From: GCA-2720975 sp964467985 | GTDB lineage: Bacteria; Planctomycetota; UBA1135; GCA-002686595 | Direction of reading: 5' to 3' | Assembly: GCA_964467985.1 (NCBI GenBank) | Contig: CAYXTP010000001.1 | Coordinates: 186,001-250,000 of the forward strand | Length of the DNA stretch: 64,000 bases | Part shown: positions 43,551-51,615 of the stretch, one piece after another | Layout of the letters: each line of letters opens with the position of its first letter | How positions within the stretch are numbered: position 1 is the stretch's first letter | The notes under the pieces: model-generated | What the model saw: only the letters and a program-made list of their open reading frames with translations | What the model was told of the DNA's origin: nothing | Databases searched by the model: none | Translations under genes and position numbers: made by a program

Positions 43551-43556
43551 ATTCTA
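43551..43556 (-). promoter_or_regulatory. TAGAAT -10-like box, leaderless start of the biotin operon
   Basis: TAGAAT on the minus strand sits six bases before the bioB ATG. I see no BirA-type operator around it. Confidence 0.5.
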
Positions 43557-43639
43557 GCAGTGCGCGAGGGGAAGCGCGGCCCCTGCGGATCCAAGACCGC
43601 TCTTGCTGAGAATTGACGGGGTGCTCTGCGCTCATCCCG

Positions 43640-43645
43640 TATCCT
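43640..43645 (+). promoter_or_regulatory. TATCCT -10-like box of the small lipoprotein gene
   Basis: TATCCT lies nine bases before the ATG at 43655. A TTGACG occurs further upstream but with a 21-base spacer, too long for a standard -35. Confidence 0.4.
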
Positions 43646-43654
43646 GGGCTCACG

Positions 43655-44035
43655 ATGACCAAGTCCCTCTTGACCTATTGTGGAATCCTGCTGCTCCTGC
43701 CCGCCTGCGTCTTCAGCCAGGCCAATCGCCACCAACCGTTGGACCGCGACCTGATCGAGGCCCTCGAGCCCGGGCAGTCCACTGCTCAGGACGTGGTCCG
43801 TGCGCTGGGTGCGCCCACGGAGGTCGTGCAGCTCGGGCGTCGTTCGGCCTATCGCTACGACGCCAGCGTGAGCAAGAACGTTGGCCTCTTCCTAATCCTC
43901 GTTGCGCTCCACGGGGGCGACACCCAAGAGGACCGGGCCTGGTTCTTCTTTGACGAGGATGAACTCTTGACTCACCGGGCAGCCACCCTGGCAGCCAAGC
44001 ATGCCGATTTCCAACTGCCGGTAATCGACGAGTGA
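43655..44035 (+). CDS. Small SmpA/BamE-like lipoprotein
   Basis: A 126-residue protein with a signal ending in the lipobox LPAC (cysteine at residue 17). The mature part has LEPGQSTAQDVVRALGAPTEVVQLGRRSAYRYD, which has the helix-strand spacing and G-x-P of SmpA/OmlA (BamE) domains, and a W-F-F-F-D-E-D strand. BamE-like domains serve in outer-membrane assembly or act as inhibitors. The stop overlaps the next start (GTGA), so the two small lipoproteins are coupled. Exact role unknown. Confidence 0.7.
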   Translation: MTKSLLTYCGILLLLPACVFSQANRHQPLDRDLIEALEPGQSTAQDVVRALGAPTEVVQLGRRSAYRYDASVSKNVGLFLILVALHGGDTQEDRAWFFFDEDELLTHRAATLAAKHADFQLPVIDE

Positions 44036-44493
44036 GCCGAATCAAGAAGGAGTCCTTGGCGCCTTGGCAGTGTCAACTTGCTTGGGGCCGTACCGTTGGA
44101 CTGGCGTTGGCCCTGTGTGTTTCCAGTTGTCTCAGCGCGAGGCTCGCGCACAATCACGAGTTCGAGGAACCTCGCGCTGACGGACGACTCCGACCCGGGT
44201 CCACCGGGCTGGAGCAGTGTCTAGCTGAGCTCGGGGCGCCCCTTCTCGTACGCGAGCACCTGGACGGAGCGCTGCTGGCTTGGGGCTGGTCCGACGAGCG
44301 CGCCTTTGGTCTCAACCTCTCACTGCCTCTCGATAATTTCTACAGCGCAAACCTGAGTTATGCGCGCAGCATCGATGGACTGCGGGGCCTCGTCCTTTTC
44401 TTTGACGATGCGTGGAGACTGAAGCAGATGAGGCGCGGTTATTTGGCCGAAATCCTGCCCGACGAGCGCACTCGCCCAGCCTTGGTGGACTAG
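44032..44493 (+). CDS. Small lipoprotein related to its upstream neighbour
   Basis: A 153-residue protein from GTG 44032. The signal ends at a lipobox-like CVSSC. The mature part repeats the theme of the preceding gene: LRPGSTGLEQCLAELGAPLLV, then LVLFFDDAWRLKQM, again resembling a SmpA/BamE-type fold. The two may have arisen by duplication or may form a complex. The stop is 11 bases before the molybdoenzyme start. Function unknown. Confidence 0.65.
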   Translation: MSRIKKESLAPWQCQLAWGRTVGLALALCVSSCLSARLAHNHEFEEPRADGRLRPGSTGLEQCLAELGAPLLVREHLDGALLAWGWSDERAFGLNLSLPLDNFYSANLSYARSIDGLRGLVLFFDDAWRLKQMRRGYLAEILPDERTRPALVD

Positions 44494-44504
44494 ATGAGGA
44501 ACCG

Positions 44505-46490
44505 ATGACCTTGCATCCTTCCACTTGCCCACTCGACTGCCCCGACGCCTGCGGCGTGCTACTCGAAACAGACCCTGCCGGACGCTTCGTGCGACTGCGG
44601 GGCAATCCGGACCACAGTTGGTCCCAGGGGCATCTGTGCGGCAAGACTGCGATCTATCATGAGGTTGCTCTCGGTCCGAACCGACTGAGGGTGCCCCTCG
44701 TGCGCAAGGGAAGAGAACTGGTGGAATCCACTTGGGATGAAGCTCTCGATCGTATCGCTGACGGTGTCGGTTCTCTCGACGGCGAAGAACTCTTGGCTCT
44801 GTCTTATGCGGGCAGTATGGGCTTGATGGCGCGTCATGGACCGATGCGTGTGATGAACGCCCTCGGGGCCCAGACTACGAATGGTTCCATATGCGATACG
44901 ACCAGTGCGGAGGGCTACCGAGTTGTTCTGGGCGACGCGGTTGGACCCGACCTGGAGTGCGTGACGGAGGCCGACCTGCTTGTGATCTGGGGTTGCGACG
45001 CGCGCCGCACCATGCAGCACCTCATGCCGCGCGTGAAGGAGATCGCCCAATCGGGCGGGCAGGTAGTCGTGATCGACGTCTACCGCACGGACACAATGAG
45101 AACAGTCGAGGGCTGGGGTGGTCGCGGTTTGATCTTGAAGCCCGGCAGCGATGCCTCTCTGGCATTGGGGCTGTGCGAACTCGCTTTCCAGAACGGCAGC
45201 GCGGACATTTCCTTCCTGAAGGAGCAGTGCACGGGGGCGGCGGAGCTGCGCGCAGAGATCGCTGGGGCGTATCCAGTCCAAAGGGTGGCCGCGGACACCG
45301 GCCTGGAGCCGGGCGACATCCATTGGTTGTCGGGCCTGCTGGCAAAGGCGAGCCGGGCATGGATCAAGACCGGCATCGGTTGGAACCGACGACGCAATGG
45401 CGCCATGTCCATGCGCGCGGTCTGCAGCCTGTCTGCGGTGCTGGGTATTGCTGATCGGCTGCATTTCGAAAGTGGCGACCATTTCGGCCTGGACACCGAC
45501 TGGCTTGGGCAACCCGAGCGACATGAGAACCCGGGCAGGCAGCCCATTCGACACGTTGAAGTGGGTCGCCAACTGCAGGCCGGCAACTTCCGCGGAGCGT
45601 TCGTTTGGGGCCACAATCCGGCCGTTGTATTGCCTGAGTCGGGCCGTGTGTGCGAGGGACTCGCGCGGGAGGACCTCTTCTTGGTGGTGCACGATTTGGT
45701 CATGACCGACACGGCCCGCCTAGCGGACGTGGTCTTGCCCGCGACAGCTCTGCCCGAGTACACCGACATCTTCAAGAGTTACGGGCACCGGGTGCTGCAG
45801 ATCAGTCGCAAGGTCTGCACGCCTCCTGCTCAACAGCGCAGCAACCTGCGGACTTTTGCCTGCATAGCACAGCGGTTGGGCCTAGACGCCGACCTGCGTG
45901 AGCTGGACGAAGAGCAGCTGCTCACCGAGTTCCTGGAACAGCACCGCAGTCGTTTTACCGACGGGGAATTTGAGCGATTGCTGCTCGGGCAACCGGTCAA
46001 GCTACAGTTGCAGAAGCGCGAGGGACGTGGCACTCCAAGCGGTCGCATCGAGCTGGCGAGCGACTCTTGCGCAGAATCAGGACAGGGCCGGGTGGCCTCC
46101 TACGTGCGGGATGATGCGTGCCAGCAGCCTGGCCGTTTCTGGCTCCATCCCACGCCCAGTATCGCCACCCACAACTCGACCTTCACCCGTTCAGAACGTC
46201 ATCTGCACCGGGCTGGAACACCAAGGGTTTTTGTGAACCCCGCCGATGCACAAGAACTCGGGCTGGTGGCCTCGCAGAGTGTCCGTCTCTCGAACGATGT
46301 CGGCACGCTCACCCTTGAACTCGCTGCTTGCGCGGACACCCCACGCGGCATGGTGAGGCTTGAGGGCTTTCCCGATACCGATGCCATCCCCGAGGGGTTG
46401 TCGACCAATGCCCTGACCTCAGCGGACATCAGTGATCTCGGAGAAGGCTTCTGCCAGTTCAGTGCCCGCGTGGACTTGTCACCGGCCTGA
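44505..46490 (+). CDS. Molybdopterin (bis-MGD) oxidoreductase
   Basis: A 661-residue DMSO-reductase-superfamily enzyme. The N terminus STCPLDCPDACG supplies Cys ligands of a 4Fe-4S cluster, with the fourth in GHLCGKTA. YHEVALGPNRLRVPLVR and WDEALDRIADGV are family landmarks, and NGSICDTTSAEGYR is where a metal-ligand residue would lie. FVWGHNPAVVLPES and VVLPATALPEYTD bind the pterin. There is no Tat signal, so it is cytoplasmic. GATGAGG precedes the ATG at 44505. No partner subunit is encoded nearby and the substrate is unknown. Confidence 0.9.
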   Translation: MTLHPSTCPLDCPDACGVLLETDPAGRFVRLRGNPDHSWSQGHLCGKTAIYHEVALGPNRLRVPLVRKGRELVESTWDEALDRIADGVGSLDGEELLALSYAGSMGLMARHGPMRVMNALGAQTTNGSICDTTSAEGYRVVLGDAVGPDLECVTEADLLVIWGCDARRTMQHLMPRVKEIAQSGGQVVVIDVYRTDTMRTVEGWGGRGLILKPGSDASLALGLCELAFQNGSADISFLKEQCTGAAELRAEIAGAYPVQRVAADTGLEPGDIHWLSGLLAKASRAWIKTGIGWNRRRNGAMSMRAVCSLSAVLGIADRLHFESGDHFGLDTDWLGQPERHENPGRQPIRHVEVGRQLQAGNFRGAFVWGHNPAVVLPESGRVCEGLAREDLFLVVHDLVMTDTARLADVVLPATALPEYTDIFKSYGHRVLQISRKVCTPPAQQRSNLRTFACIAQRLGLDADLRELDEEQLLTEFLEQHRSRFTDGEFERLLLGQPVKLQLQKREGRGTPSGRIELASDSCAESGQGRVASYVRDDACQQPGRFWLHPTPSIATHNSTFTRSERHLHRAGTPRVFVNPADAQELGLVASQSVRLSNDVGTLTLELAACADTPRGMVRLEGFPDTDAIPEGLSTNALTSADISDLGEGFCQFSARVDLSPA

Positions 46491-47630
46491 TCAGGTCTCG
46501 GAATCCCGGGCGGACTGATAGGCGAGCAGGGTTGTACGTGCGCACTCGGCCCATGTGAGTTCGCGGGCGCGGCGGGCACCGCGTTCGATGTACTGCTGCC
46601 GAAATTCATCGTCGCTTAACAGTTGGCGAGTGGCCTCAAAAATGCGTTCCACGTCTGTCGGCTCCACCAAGAGGGCCGCATCGGCGCACACCTCGGGAAT
46701 GGATGTCACGATCGAGCTCACAACCGGCGTCCCGCAAGCCATGGCCTCCACCGGCGGCAATCCAAAACCCTCGTTGAGGCTGGGCCAGAGTAAGAGGTCG
46801 GCCTGGGAATACAAACGCACCACATCCGCGTCGGAGGCTTGCTTGCGCCATTCGACGCGATCGGCAGCAGGCGACCGGGCGAGCGCGGTCTCGAAGTCCT
46901 CACTGCCATAGCCTGCAGGTCCAACGACCAACCAGCGGTGGGCGAACCCGTCGCGTACAAGGCGCTCGAAGGCCTGCAGCATGCGCAGGTGGTTTTTCCG
47001 GCGGTCGACGCGACTGACCGTCAGGATGAATGGGGTCGCGGGTGGGGGGAACCCGCCCGGGGGCAAGTGCCGCAAGACGTGATCACAGCCTAGGGGCGTG
47101 ACAAACACGCGCTCGGGCGACACGCCCAATGACATGACCACTTCTGCTCCCACATACCGGCAAGGAACCAACACCCGTTGAGCGCTAGCAACCATGGCCT
47201 TGGCCGACTCCGTCATGCGCACAGCCGTATCCGGATCCACAAATCCAGGACCCTCGGGGTTGTTCGCGTCCAAGGCGGGGATGCAGTCGAAGATCGTGAC
47301 CACCTCTCGAGCTTCACGCACGTGCAGCCTGTTCGGTTGGGTGTGGTGATAGACCTCACATCCGCCGACAAGGTCGTCCACGCCCTTGTGCATCTTGGAG
47401 AGAATCCACGGCAACCACTTTGACGGTAGTCGCAGGCGCAGAAACTCTGCGCGACTTGCGGTCAGACCTAACTCGCTCCTGGAATAGCGAGGGCTTCGCA
47501 GCGTGTATCCAAAGAGGCCCAGGTTCGGATCGAACTGAAGCCCGTGCAGGGCGCGTACCAATTCACGCGTGTAGCGCCCGATGCCTTCGCGGTTGACGAG
47601 GGCGGGCCGGTAGTCGAGTCCGATGCGCAT
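46491..47630 (-). CDS. Glycosyltransferase family 4, mannosyltransferase-like
   Basis: A 379-residue GT-B transferase starting MRIGLDYRPALVNREGIGRYT, a start typical of mannosyltransferases. FILTVSRVDRRKNHLRMLQAF, LLLWPSLNEGFGLPPVEAMACGTPVV and EVCADAALLVEPTD are the donor-site motifs. The ATG at 47630 matches the fold start. It is convergent with the molybdoenzyme gene with no gap, and follows the flippase gene, so it belongs to a surface-polysaccharide unit. Confidence 0.9.
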   Translation of the reverse strand: MRIGLDYRPALVNREGIGRYTRELVRALHGLQFDPNLGLFGYTLRSPRYSRSELGLTASRAEFLRLRLPSKWLPWILSKMHKGVDDLVGGCEVYHHTQPNRLHVREAREVVTIFDCIPALDANNPEGPGFVDPDTAVRMTESAKAMVASAQRVLVPCRYVGAEVVMSLGVSPERVFVTPLGCDHVLRHLPPGGFPPPATPFILTVSRVDRRKNHLRMLQAFERLVRDGFAHRWLVVGPAGYGSEDFETALARSPAADRVEWRKQASDADVVRLYSQADLLLWPSLNEGFGLPPVEAMACGTPVVSSIVTSIPEVCADAALLVEPTDVERIFEATRQLLSDDEFRQQYIERGARRARELTWAECARTTLLAYQSARDSET

Positions 47631-47638
47631 GGGGCGAC

Positions 47639-47644
47639 AGTGTA
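47639..47644 (-). promoter_or_regulatory. TACACT -10-like box of the mannosyltransferase-like gene
   Basis: TACACT on the minus strand lies eight bases before the ATG at 47630, inside the short gap behind the flippase gene. It would allow separate, leaderless expression. Confidence 0.4.
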
Positions 47645-47682
47645 GCGGCGTCCCGACCCGGCCACGTCCCAATCCGCCGCAT

Positions 47683-49023
47683 CTACCCGCCCTGGAAGGC
47701 GCCGATCCACAGGCTCAGCCCGTAACCCAGAGCAAAGCCCAAGGGGCCTCCCAGCCAGAGCCAGGAACAACCCGCCGCCACCGGTTTGGCTCCGGCTCGC
47801 GTGAGTGTCCAAGCTGCGCCGGCTACGACCCAGACCTCGGTGACCAAGGTAGCCAAGGCCGCCCCTTCGATTCCCATCGAACCGACGAGCAGCGAGTTGC
47901 CCAGCAGATTGATCACCAGGCCCACGGCAGCAATGCGCAAGACTGAGGCCGACACTCCGGAGGCAACCACGGCCGTAAGCAACGGCGCGCCGGCATAGAC
48001 AGCCAGAGAGGCCAACATCAACCAGCGCAGGGCCGGCGTCGCACTGACGAAACTCTCGTTCTCACCAAACAGCCCCAGGATCGGCTCGGCCAGTCCCCAT
48101 ACGACCCCTGTTCCCAGTCCGCCAAGCAGAATCATGGGAGCTGCCAGCCTAGCCACCGCAGGGCCCAATCGGCCCTGGTGGTGCTCGCGCGTCAACCACG
48201 GCAAGGCAGCCATGGCCGCGTAGACAGCGGCCATGATCCCGAAAGACATGAGGCGCACCGCGAGGTTGTAGCGCCCCAGTTCCTCTTGCCCACAGAGCGG
48301 CCGCACAAACAGGTTGTCGATCCAATAGTAGGTCTGCTGGCACAAGCCCGCGATGCCAATGGGCAGCGCACTTCGCAGCAGGGCGTGTGGGGACTCCGGC
48401 GGGGAGTGCGCGGCGGGGGGCAGCTGCCCGCGACTGGAAAGGTGCAGGAGCAGATTACCCAGCGCCGATCCGCCGGCCACCGCAACAAGAAAGGGAGCAG
48501 GCGTGGCGACGCCCTTGGACACGGTTAGCAAGACGAGCACCAATGACGTCGTGCTGGCGACGGCACGCACGGCCACGGGCCGGGCCCATGAAATGTGGTT
48601 CTTGAGAACAGTTGTCGTCAGCTCGAGCGTGTGTGTCAGCGGGTAGAGCGCAGCCAGGACGATCCACCCCGCCCCCTCTTCATCCAGAAACCAGGCCAGA
48701 AAGCCCACGCCGAGCAGACCCACGCTACCGGTCGTCATCCTCACCCTGCGGGCCGCCGCCAGCACTGGGCGCGTGCGCTGTGGTTCGCTAGCCGTCCAGC
48801 GCACGGCGATCTGTCCAGTGCCCAAGTCAACGAAACTGTCGAGGATCAGGAACAGGGCCAGGTAGAACGTGAAGCGTCCAAACTGAGCCGGGTCGAGGTG
48901 ACTCGAGAGCGTGTAGAGGATTGTGAGCGTGCAGGCCGAGCCCCACACACGCCCGAGAATGAGTAGGCCCGTGCTGTTCCACACACGACGCGGGACCGGA
49001 GGAGGAGACTCTGACTTGCTCAC
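47683..49023 (-). CDS. Polysaccharide flippase, Wzx/MATE-like
   Basis: A 446-residue inner-membrane protein with 12 or so helices, opening STGLLILGRVWGSACTLTILYTLSSHLDPAQFGRF-type, the usual first helix of O-antigen flippases. FYLALFLILDSFVDLG and GIAGLCQQTYYWIDNLFV are further landmarks. It would move lipid-linked oligosaccharide across the membrane. The start is GTG 49023. A TAGGCT box ends seven bases upstream. It precedes a glycosyltransferase on the same strand; no polymerase is seen. Confidence 0.85.
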   Translation of the reverse strand: MSKSESPPPVPRRVWNSTGLLILGRVWGSACTLTILYTLSSHLDPAQFGRFTFYLALFLILDSFVDLGTGQIAVRWTASEPQRTRPVLAAARRVRMTTGSVGLLGVGFLAWFLDEEGAGWIVLAALYPLTHTLELTTTVLKNHISWARPVAVRAVASTTSLVLVLLTVSKGVATPAPFLVAVAGGSALGNLLLHLSSRGQLPPAAHSPPESPHALLRSALPIGIAGLCQQTYYWIDNLFVRPLCGQEELGRYNLAVRLMSFGIMAAVYAAMAALPWLTREHHQGRLGPAVARLAAPMILLGGLGTGVVWGLAEPILGLFGENESFVSATPALRWLMLASLAVYAGAPLLTAVVASGVSASVLRIAAVGLVINLLGNSLLVGSMGIEGAALATLVTEVWVVAGAAWTLTRAGAKPVAAGCSWLWLGGPLGFALGYGLSLWIGAFQGG

Positions 49024-49030
49024 AGGGCAG

Positions 49031-49036
49031 AGCCTA
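49031..49036 (-). promoter_or_regulatory. TAGGCT -10-like box of the flippase gene
   Basis: TAGGCT on the minus strand is separated by seven bases (CTGCCCT) from the GTG at 49023; a leaderless GTG start is implied. Confidence 0.45.
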
Positions 49037-49078
49037 CGGGCTCAGGAGTTGCGGGTCGTCAGCTCTCGGACGCAGCCT

Positions 49079-50155
49079 TCAGGATTTTATTCCTGCCGTA
49101 GCGGCTGGCTCAGACTGACGGCTGGCGGGCATCCATCGGTTGAGCGTCTCTTGCAGGTCCTCAGGCTTGATGGGTTTGGCTACGAAATCGTCCATTCCTG
49201 CGTCAACACAGCGCTTGCGTTCGGACCTCGTTCCCACGGCCGTCATGGCGATGATCGGCATGTGTCGATCGTTGTCGGCCTCCGATTGGCGAATGCACTG
49301 CGTGGTTTCCCAACCATCCAGCTTTGGCATATGGCAATCCATGAGGATCACGTCGATGGAGTGTTGTTCGAGGACTTCCAGGGCTTGCACGCCGTCACTG
49401 GCCACCTTACAGGAGTAGTCCATGTCTGCGAGGAGCTTGGCCGCCACGCGCTGATTGAGAATGTTGTCTTCGACCAGCAGGACCGTCCTCGGATGATGCT
49501 CATCCTGCTCGCTCCGCAATCCGTGACTAATGGGCAGCGCGGACTTCGGAGCGAGGCCCAGCACGTGTTTCGTGCGTTCGCGCGGAGCCTTGGCTTTGGG
49601 CTTCCGGCGCAGCAGGGGTAGACCCTTGCGGACTCGCGACCAAAGCGTAGACAGGGCCAGGATAGCTAAAGCCGCAAGCACGAGAGTTTTCGTGCCGGCC
49701 TTGCGAGCGGCTCGGACGCTTGACACATCACGAGCGATCCACAGTCCGCCGGATTTCAAACCGCGGGTGTGCGTGAGGTAGTCTCCCGTCAAGTCCGAAC
49801 GCGCCAAGGATGCGCGTACGGGGACGCGGGCGGGTGAACAGCCGTCCCGGTCATAAGTTGCGAACGGTGCGCCTTCAGAGTCAAAAAACACCGCGCTCCG
49901 AACTTCGTCCTCGCGGTACAGCGATGACAGAATGCGCTCAGCCTCAGCGCGGTCGCCAGTTGTGACCGGCCCATCACCTAGTTCACCGATAATGCGCGCC
50001 AGGCAAGCCAATTCCGAAGTGTGGGCGGTCAGAAGGTTCTTCTGGATACGCATGACCTCGATGGTTCCCACCGTAGCCATGGTTGCCGTCAACCCCAAGG
50101 CAAGCAGCCAGCCGCGCGTGCGGGGGCGGTGACGTTTCTTGTGGGAGGGCTTCAA
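49079..50155 (-). CDS. Membrane-anchored response-regulator receiver protein
   Basis: A 358-residue protein from TTG 50155; a TAG six codons upstream in frame makes this the only usable start. Helix 1 (about 15-33) and helix 2 (about 158-176) bracket an extracytoplasmic domain resembling a small sensor fold. After a basic linker, residues 225-345 form a complete receiver domain: the acidic pair in LLVEDNILNQR, the phospho-acceptor Asp in VILMDCHMPKLDG, Thr in IIAMTAVG and Lys in FVAKPIKPED. No histidine-kinase or output domain is present, an unusual design. It may act as a membrane phosphate sink or scaffold. Confidence 0.85.
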   Translation of the reverse strand: MKPSHKKRHRPRTRGWLLALGLTATMATVGTIEVMRIQKNLLTAHTSELACLARIIGELGDGPVTTGDRAEAERILSSLYREDEVRSAVFFDSEGAPFATYDRDGCSPARVPVRASLARSDLTGDYLTHTRGLKSGGLWIARDVSSVRAARKAGTKTLVLAALAILALSTLWSRVRKGLPLLRRKPKAKAPRERTKHVLGLAPKSALPISHGLRSEQDEHHPRTVLLVEDNILNQRVAAKLLADMDYSCKVASDGVQALEVLEQHSIDVILMDCHMPKLDGWETTQCIRQSEADNDRHMPIIAMTAVGTRSERKRCVDAGMDDFVAKPIKPEDLQETLNRWMPASRQSEPAATAGIKS

Positions 50156-50364
50156 CGGTGAATGGACAAACGGCTAGATCTAGGTCAGCGGGGGGGCCGC
50201 GGCTGTCCCCTGTGGCAGGGCGCCCCCTTTTTGGGGGAGTACATGCCCTAGATTCGTCGGTCCAGAGCGCAGCCTTGAGTCGCGGGGCCCCCCTAGGCCC
50301 GCTCGTTCCCGCTTCGGGACCTGGGTCCGTTTAGGGCCCCTAGGGCCCCCAATGAGGGGGCAGG
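50156..50364. other. GC-rich intergenic region with C5/G5 hairpins
   Basis: About 209 bases between the receiver gene and the dehydrogenase. Two similar hairpins occur, CCCCC-TTTTT-GGGGG (50223-50237) and CCCCC-AATGA-GGGGG (50346-50360), and GGGCCC occurs twice near 50334-50348. They may end transcription of the dehydrogenase gene, but no T-tract follows. I see no gene. Confidence 0.5.
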
Positions 50365-51378
50365 CTAGGCTCGTGCCAAACGCCTGGACACTTCAGCCGT
50401 GAAATCGGTAGTGGACAGCGCGCCCCCAATATCCGCCGTACAGGCCCCATCTGCTATGGCTCCCTTGATAGCGGCCTTGAGTGCCCGACCTGTTTCCACC
50501 TCGCCCAAGTGGCGAACTAGGTTGGCCAGGGCCAGCAGAGCGGCGGTTGGGTTGGCCAAGTTCTTTCCTGCAATATCCGGCGCTGTTCCACCGGAGGGGT
50601 CAAACATGGCGCAAGTCACATCACCGTTGATGTCGAATGCATACGAGCCACTGTCACCCAATCCGACAGATCCAATCAGCCCGCAAGCCGAGTCTGAAAG
50701 GAAGTCGCCGTACTCGTTGGGGCAGACGATGACTCCGTAACGATCGGGGTTCATGATGATGCCCGCCAAGAGCGCGTCGAAGAGTTCGCGTCGGTACGGA
50801 GTCGCCGGATAGTCCTTGGCGATGCTGGCGACCTCCTCTTCAAACAGGCCGTCGGTCGCCTCCTGGATGGTGTACTTGCTGGTACTCGTGACGTTGGTCC
50901 CGCGCACCTGAGCCAACTTGAAAGCGAAGCGCGCCGCGTGACGGCTGGGCCCGCGTTCGATCACTCGCAAGGATACGGCCGTGTCTGATCCAATGCGGCG
51001 GCCTACATCTTCATACGTCCCACCCGTGGCGATGCGCACCACGTCGATGTCGATATTGCGTTTGAAGTTGGTTGCGATGCCGGGGATCGTGCTTACAGGT
51101 CTGTGGATTACTGAGAATTGCAGGCGCGTGCGTAGAAGCCGATTCGGACTCTCCTCGGTTGTCGCTGTTGGGTACTTGAGGGCGACTCCAACCTCACGCA
51201 TGGCTCGCTCCGTTTCGTCGAACAGGCTGCCGCCATCACGCCGACGATTCTCGTCGGAGAGGTCGATGGGCCTGAACTCGATCTGGAACGGGAAGGTCTC
51301 GGCAATCTGGTGCACGCTGGCGGAGAGCTCGCCACTGATCCCGTCGCCGAGGAGTTCTATGAGGGGATAGCTGGTCAT
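50365..51378 (-). CDS. Isocitrate/isopropylmalate dehydrogenase family protein
   Basis: A 337-residue beta-decarboxylating dehydrogenase. It opens IELLGDGISGELSASV and carries RTRLQFSVIHRPV with substrate-binding arginines, TSTSKYTIQEATDG, PNEYGDFLSDSACGLIGSVGLG with the metal aspartates, and APDIAGKNLANPTAA. The usual cofactor motif EPVHGSAPD is replaced by DPSGGTAPD, lacking the His. The ATG at 51378 starts at the family beginning. Substrate (isocitrate, isopropylmalate, tartrate or homoisocitrate) cannot be fixed by eye; no leucine genes are nearby. Confidence 0.85.
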   Translation of the reverse strand: MTSYPLIELLGDGISGELSASVHQIAETFPFQIEFRPIDLSDENRRRDGGSLFDETERAMREVGVALKYPTATTEESPNRLLRTRLQFSVIHRPVSTIPGIATNFKRNIDIDVVRIATGGTYEDVGRRIGSDTAVSLRVIERGPSRHAARFAFKLAQVRGTNVTSTSKYTIQEATDGLFEEEVASIAKDYPATPYRRELFDALLAGIIMNPDRYGVIVCPNEYGDFLSDSACGLIGSVGLGDSGSYAFDINGDVTCAMFDPSGGTAPDIAGKNLANPTAALLALANLVRHLGEVETGRALKAAIKGAIADGACTADIGGALSTTDFTAEVSRRLARA

Positions 51379-51615
51379 GGGAGTCTGGGTGGCGGTAAGG
51401 TTCGATTCTCGGCCAACAGGGTACGCCTGGGGCCTGGACTTGCCCACAGGAGTACAGAGTCCCTTGGGCGTCCGCTTGAGTCTGCGAAACTGCGCCGCGC
51501 TTGATGACTAGTGGGGATGCGCGCGTGGCTGTGTCGAGCGCGCCCTGAGCGTTACACTGCTTCGCCATTAGGGCCCCCGTGGGGACCGTACGACTCTGAG
51601 TTTCGACTTCCGAGC
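51379..51615. other. Divergent intergenic region
   Basis: About 237 bases between the dehydrogenase and the carboxypeptidase-regulatory-like gene must carry promoters both ways. TTACACT near 51554 is a possible -10 for the plus strand, and a CCCC-GT-GGGG repeat lies near 51577. No gene is apparent. Confidence 0.4.

Noticed and set aside
44559..45692. Long minus-strand frame opposite the molybdoenzyme
   Set aside because: It shadows a clear Fe-S/molybdopterin enzyme and has no family features.
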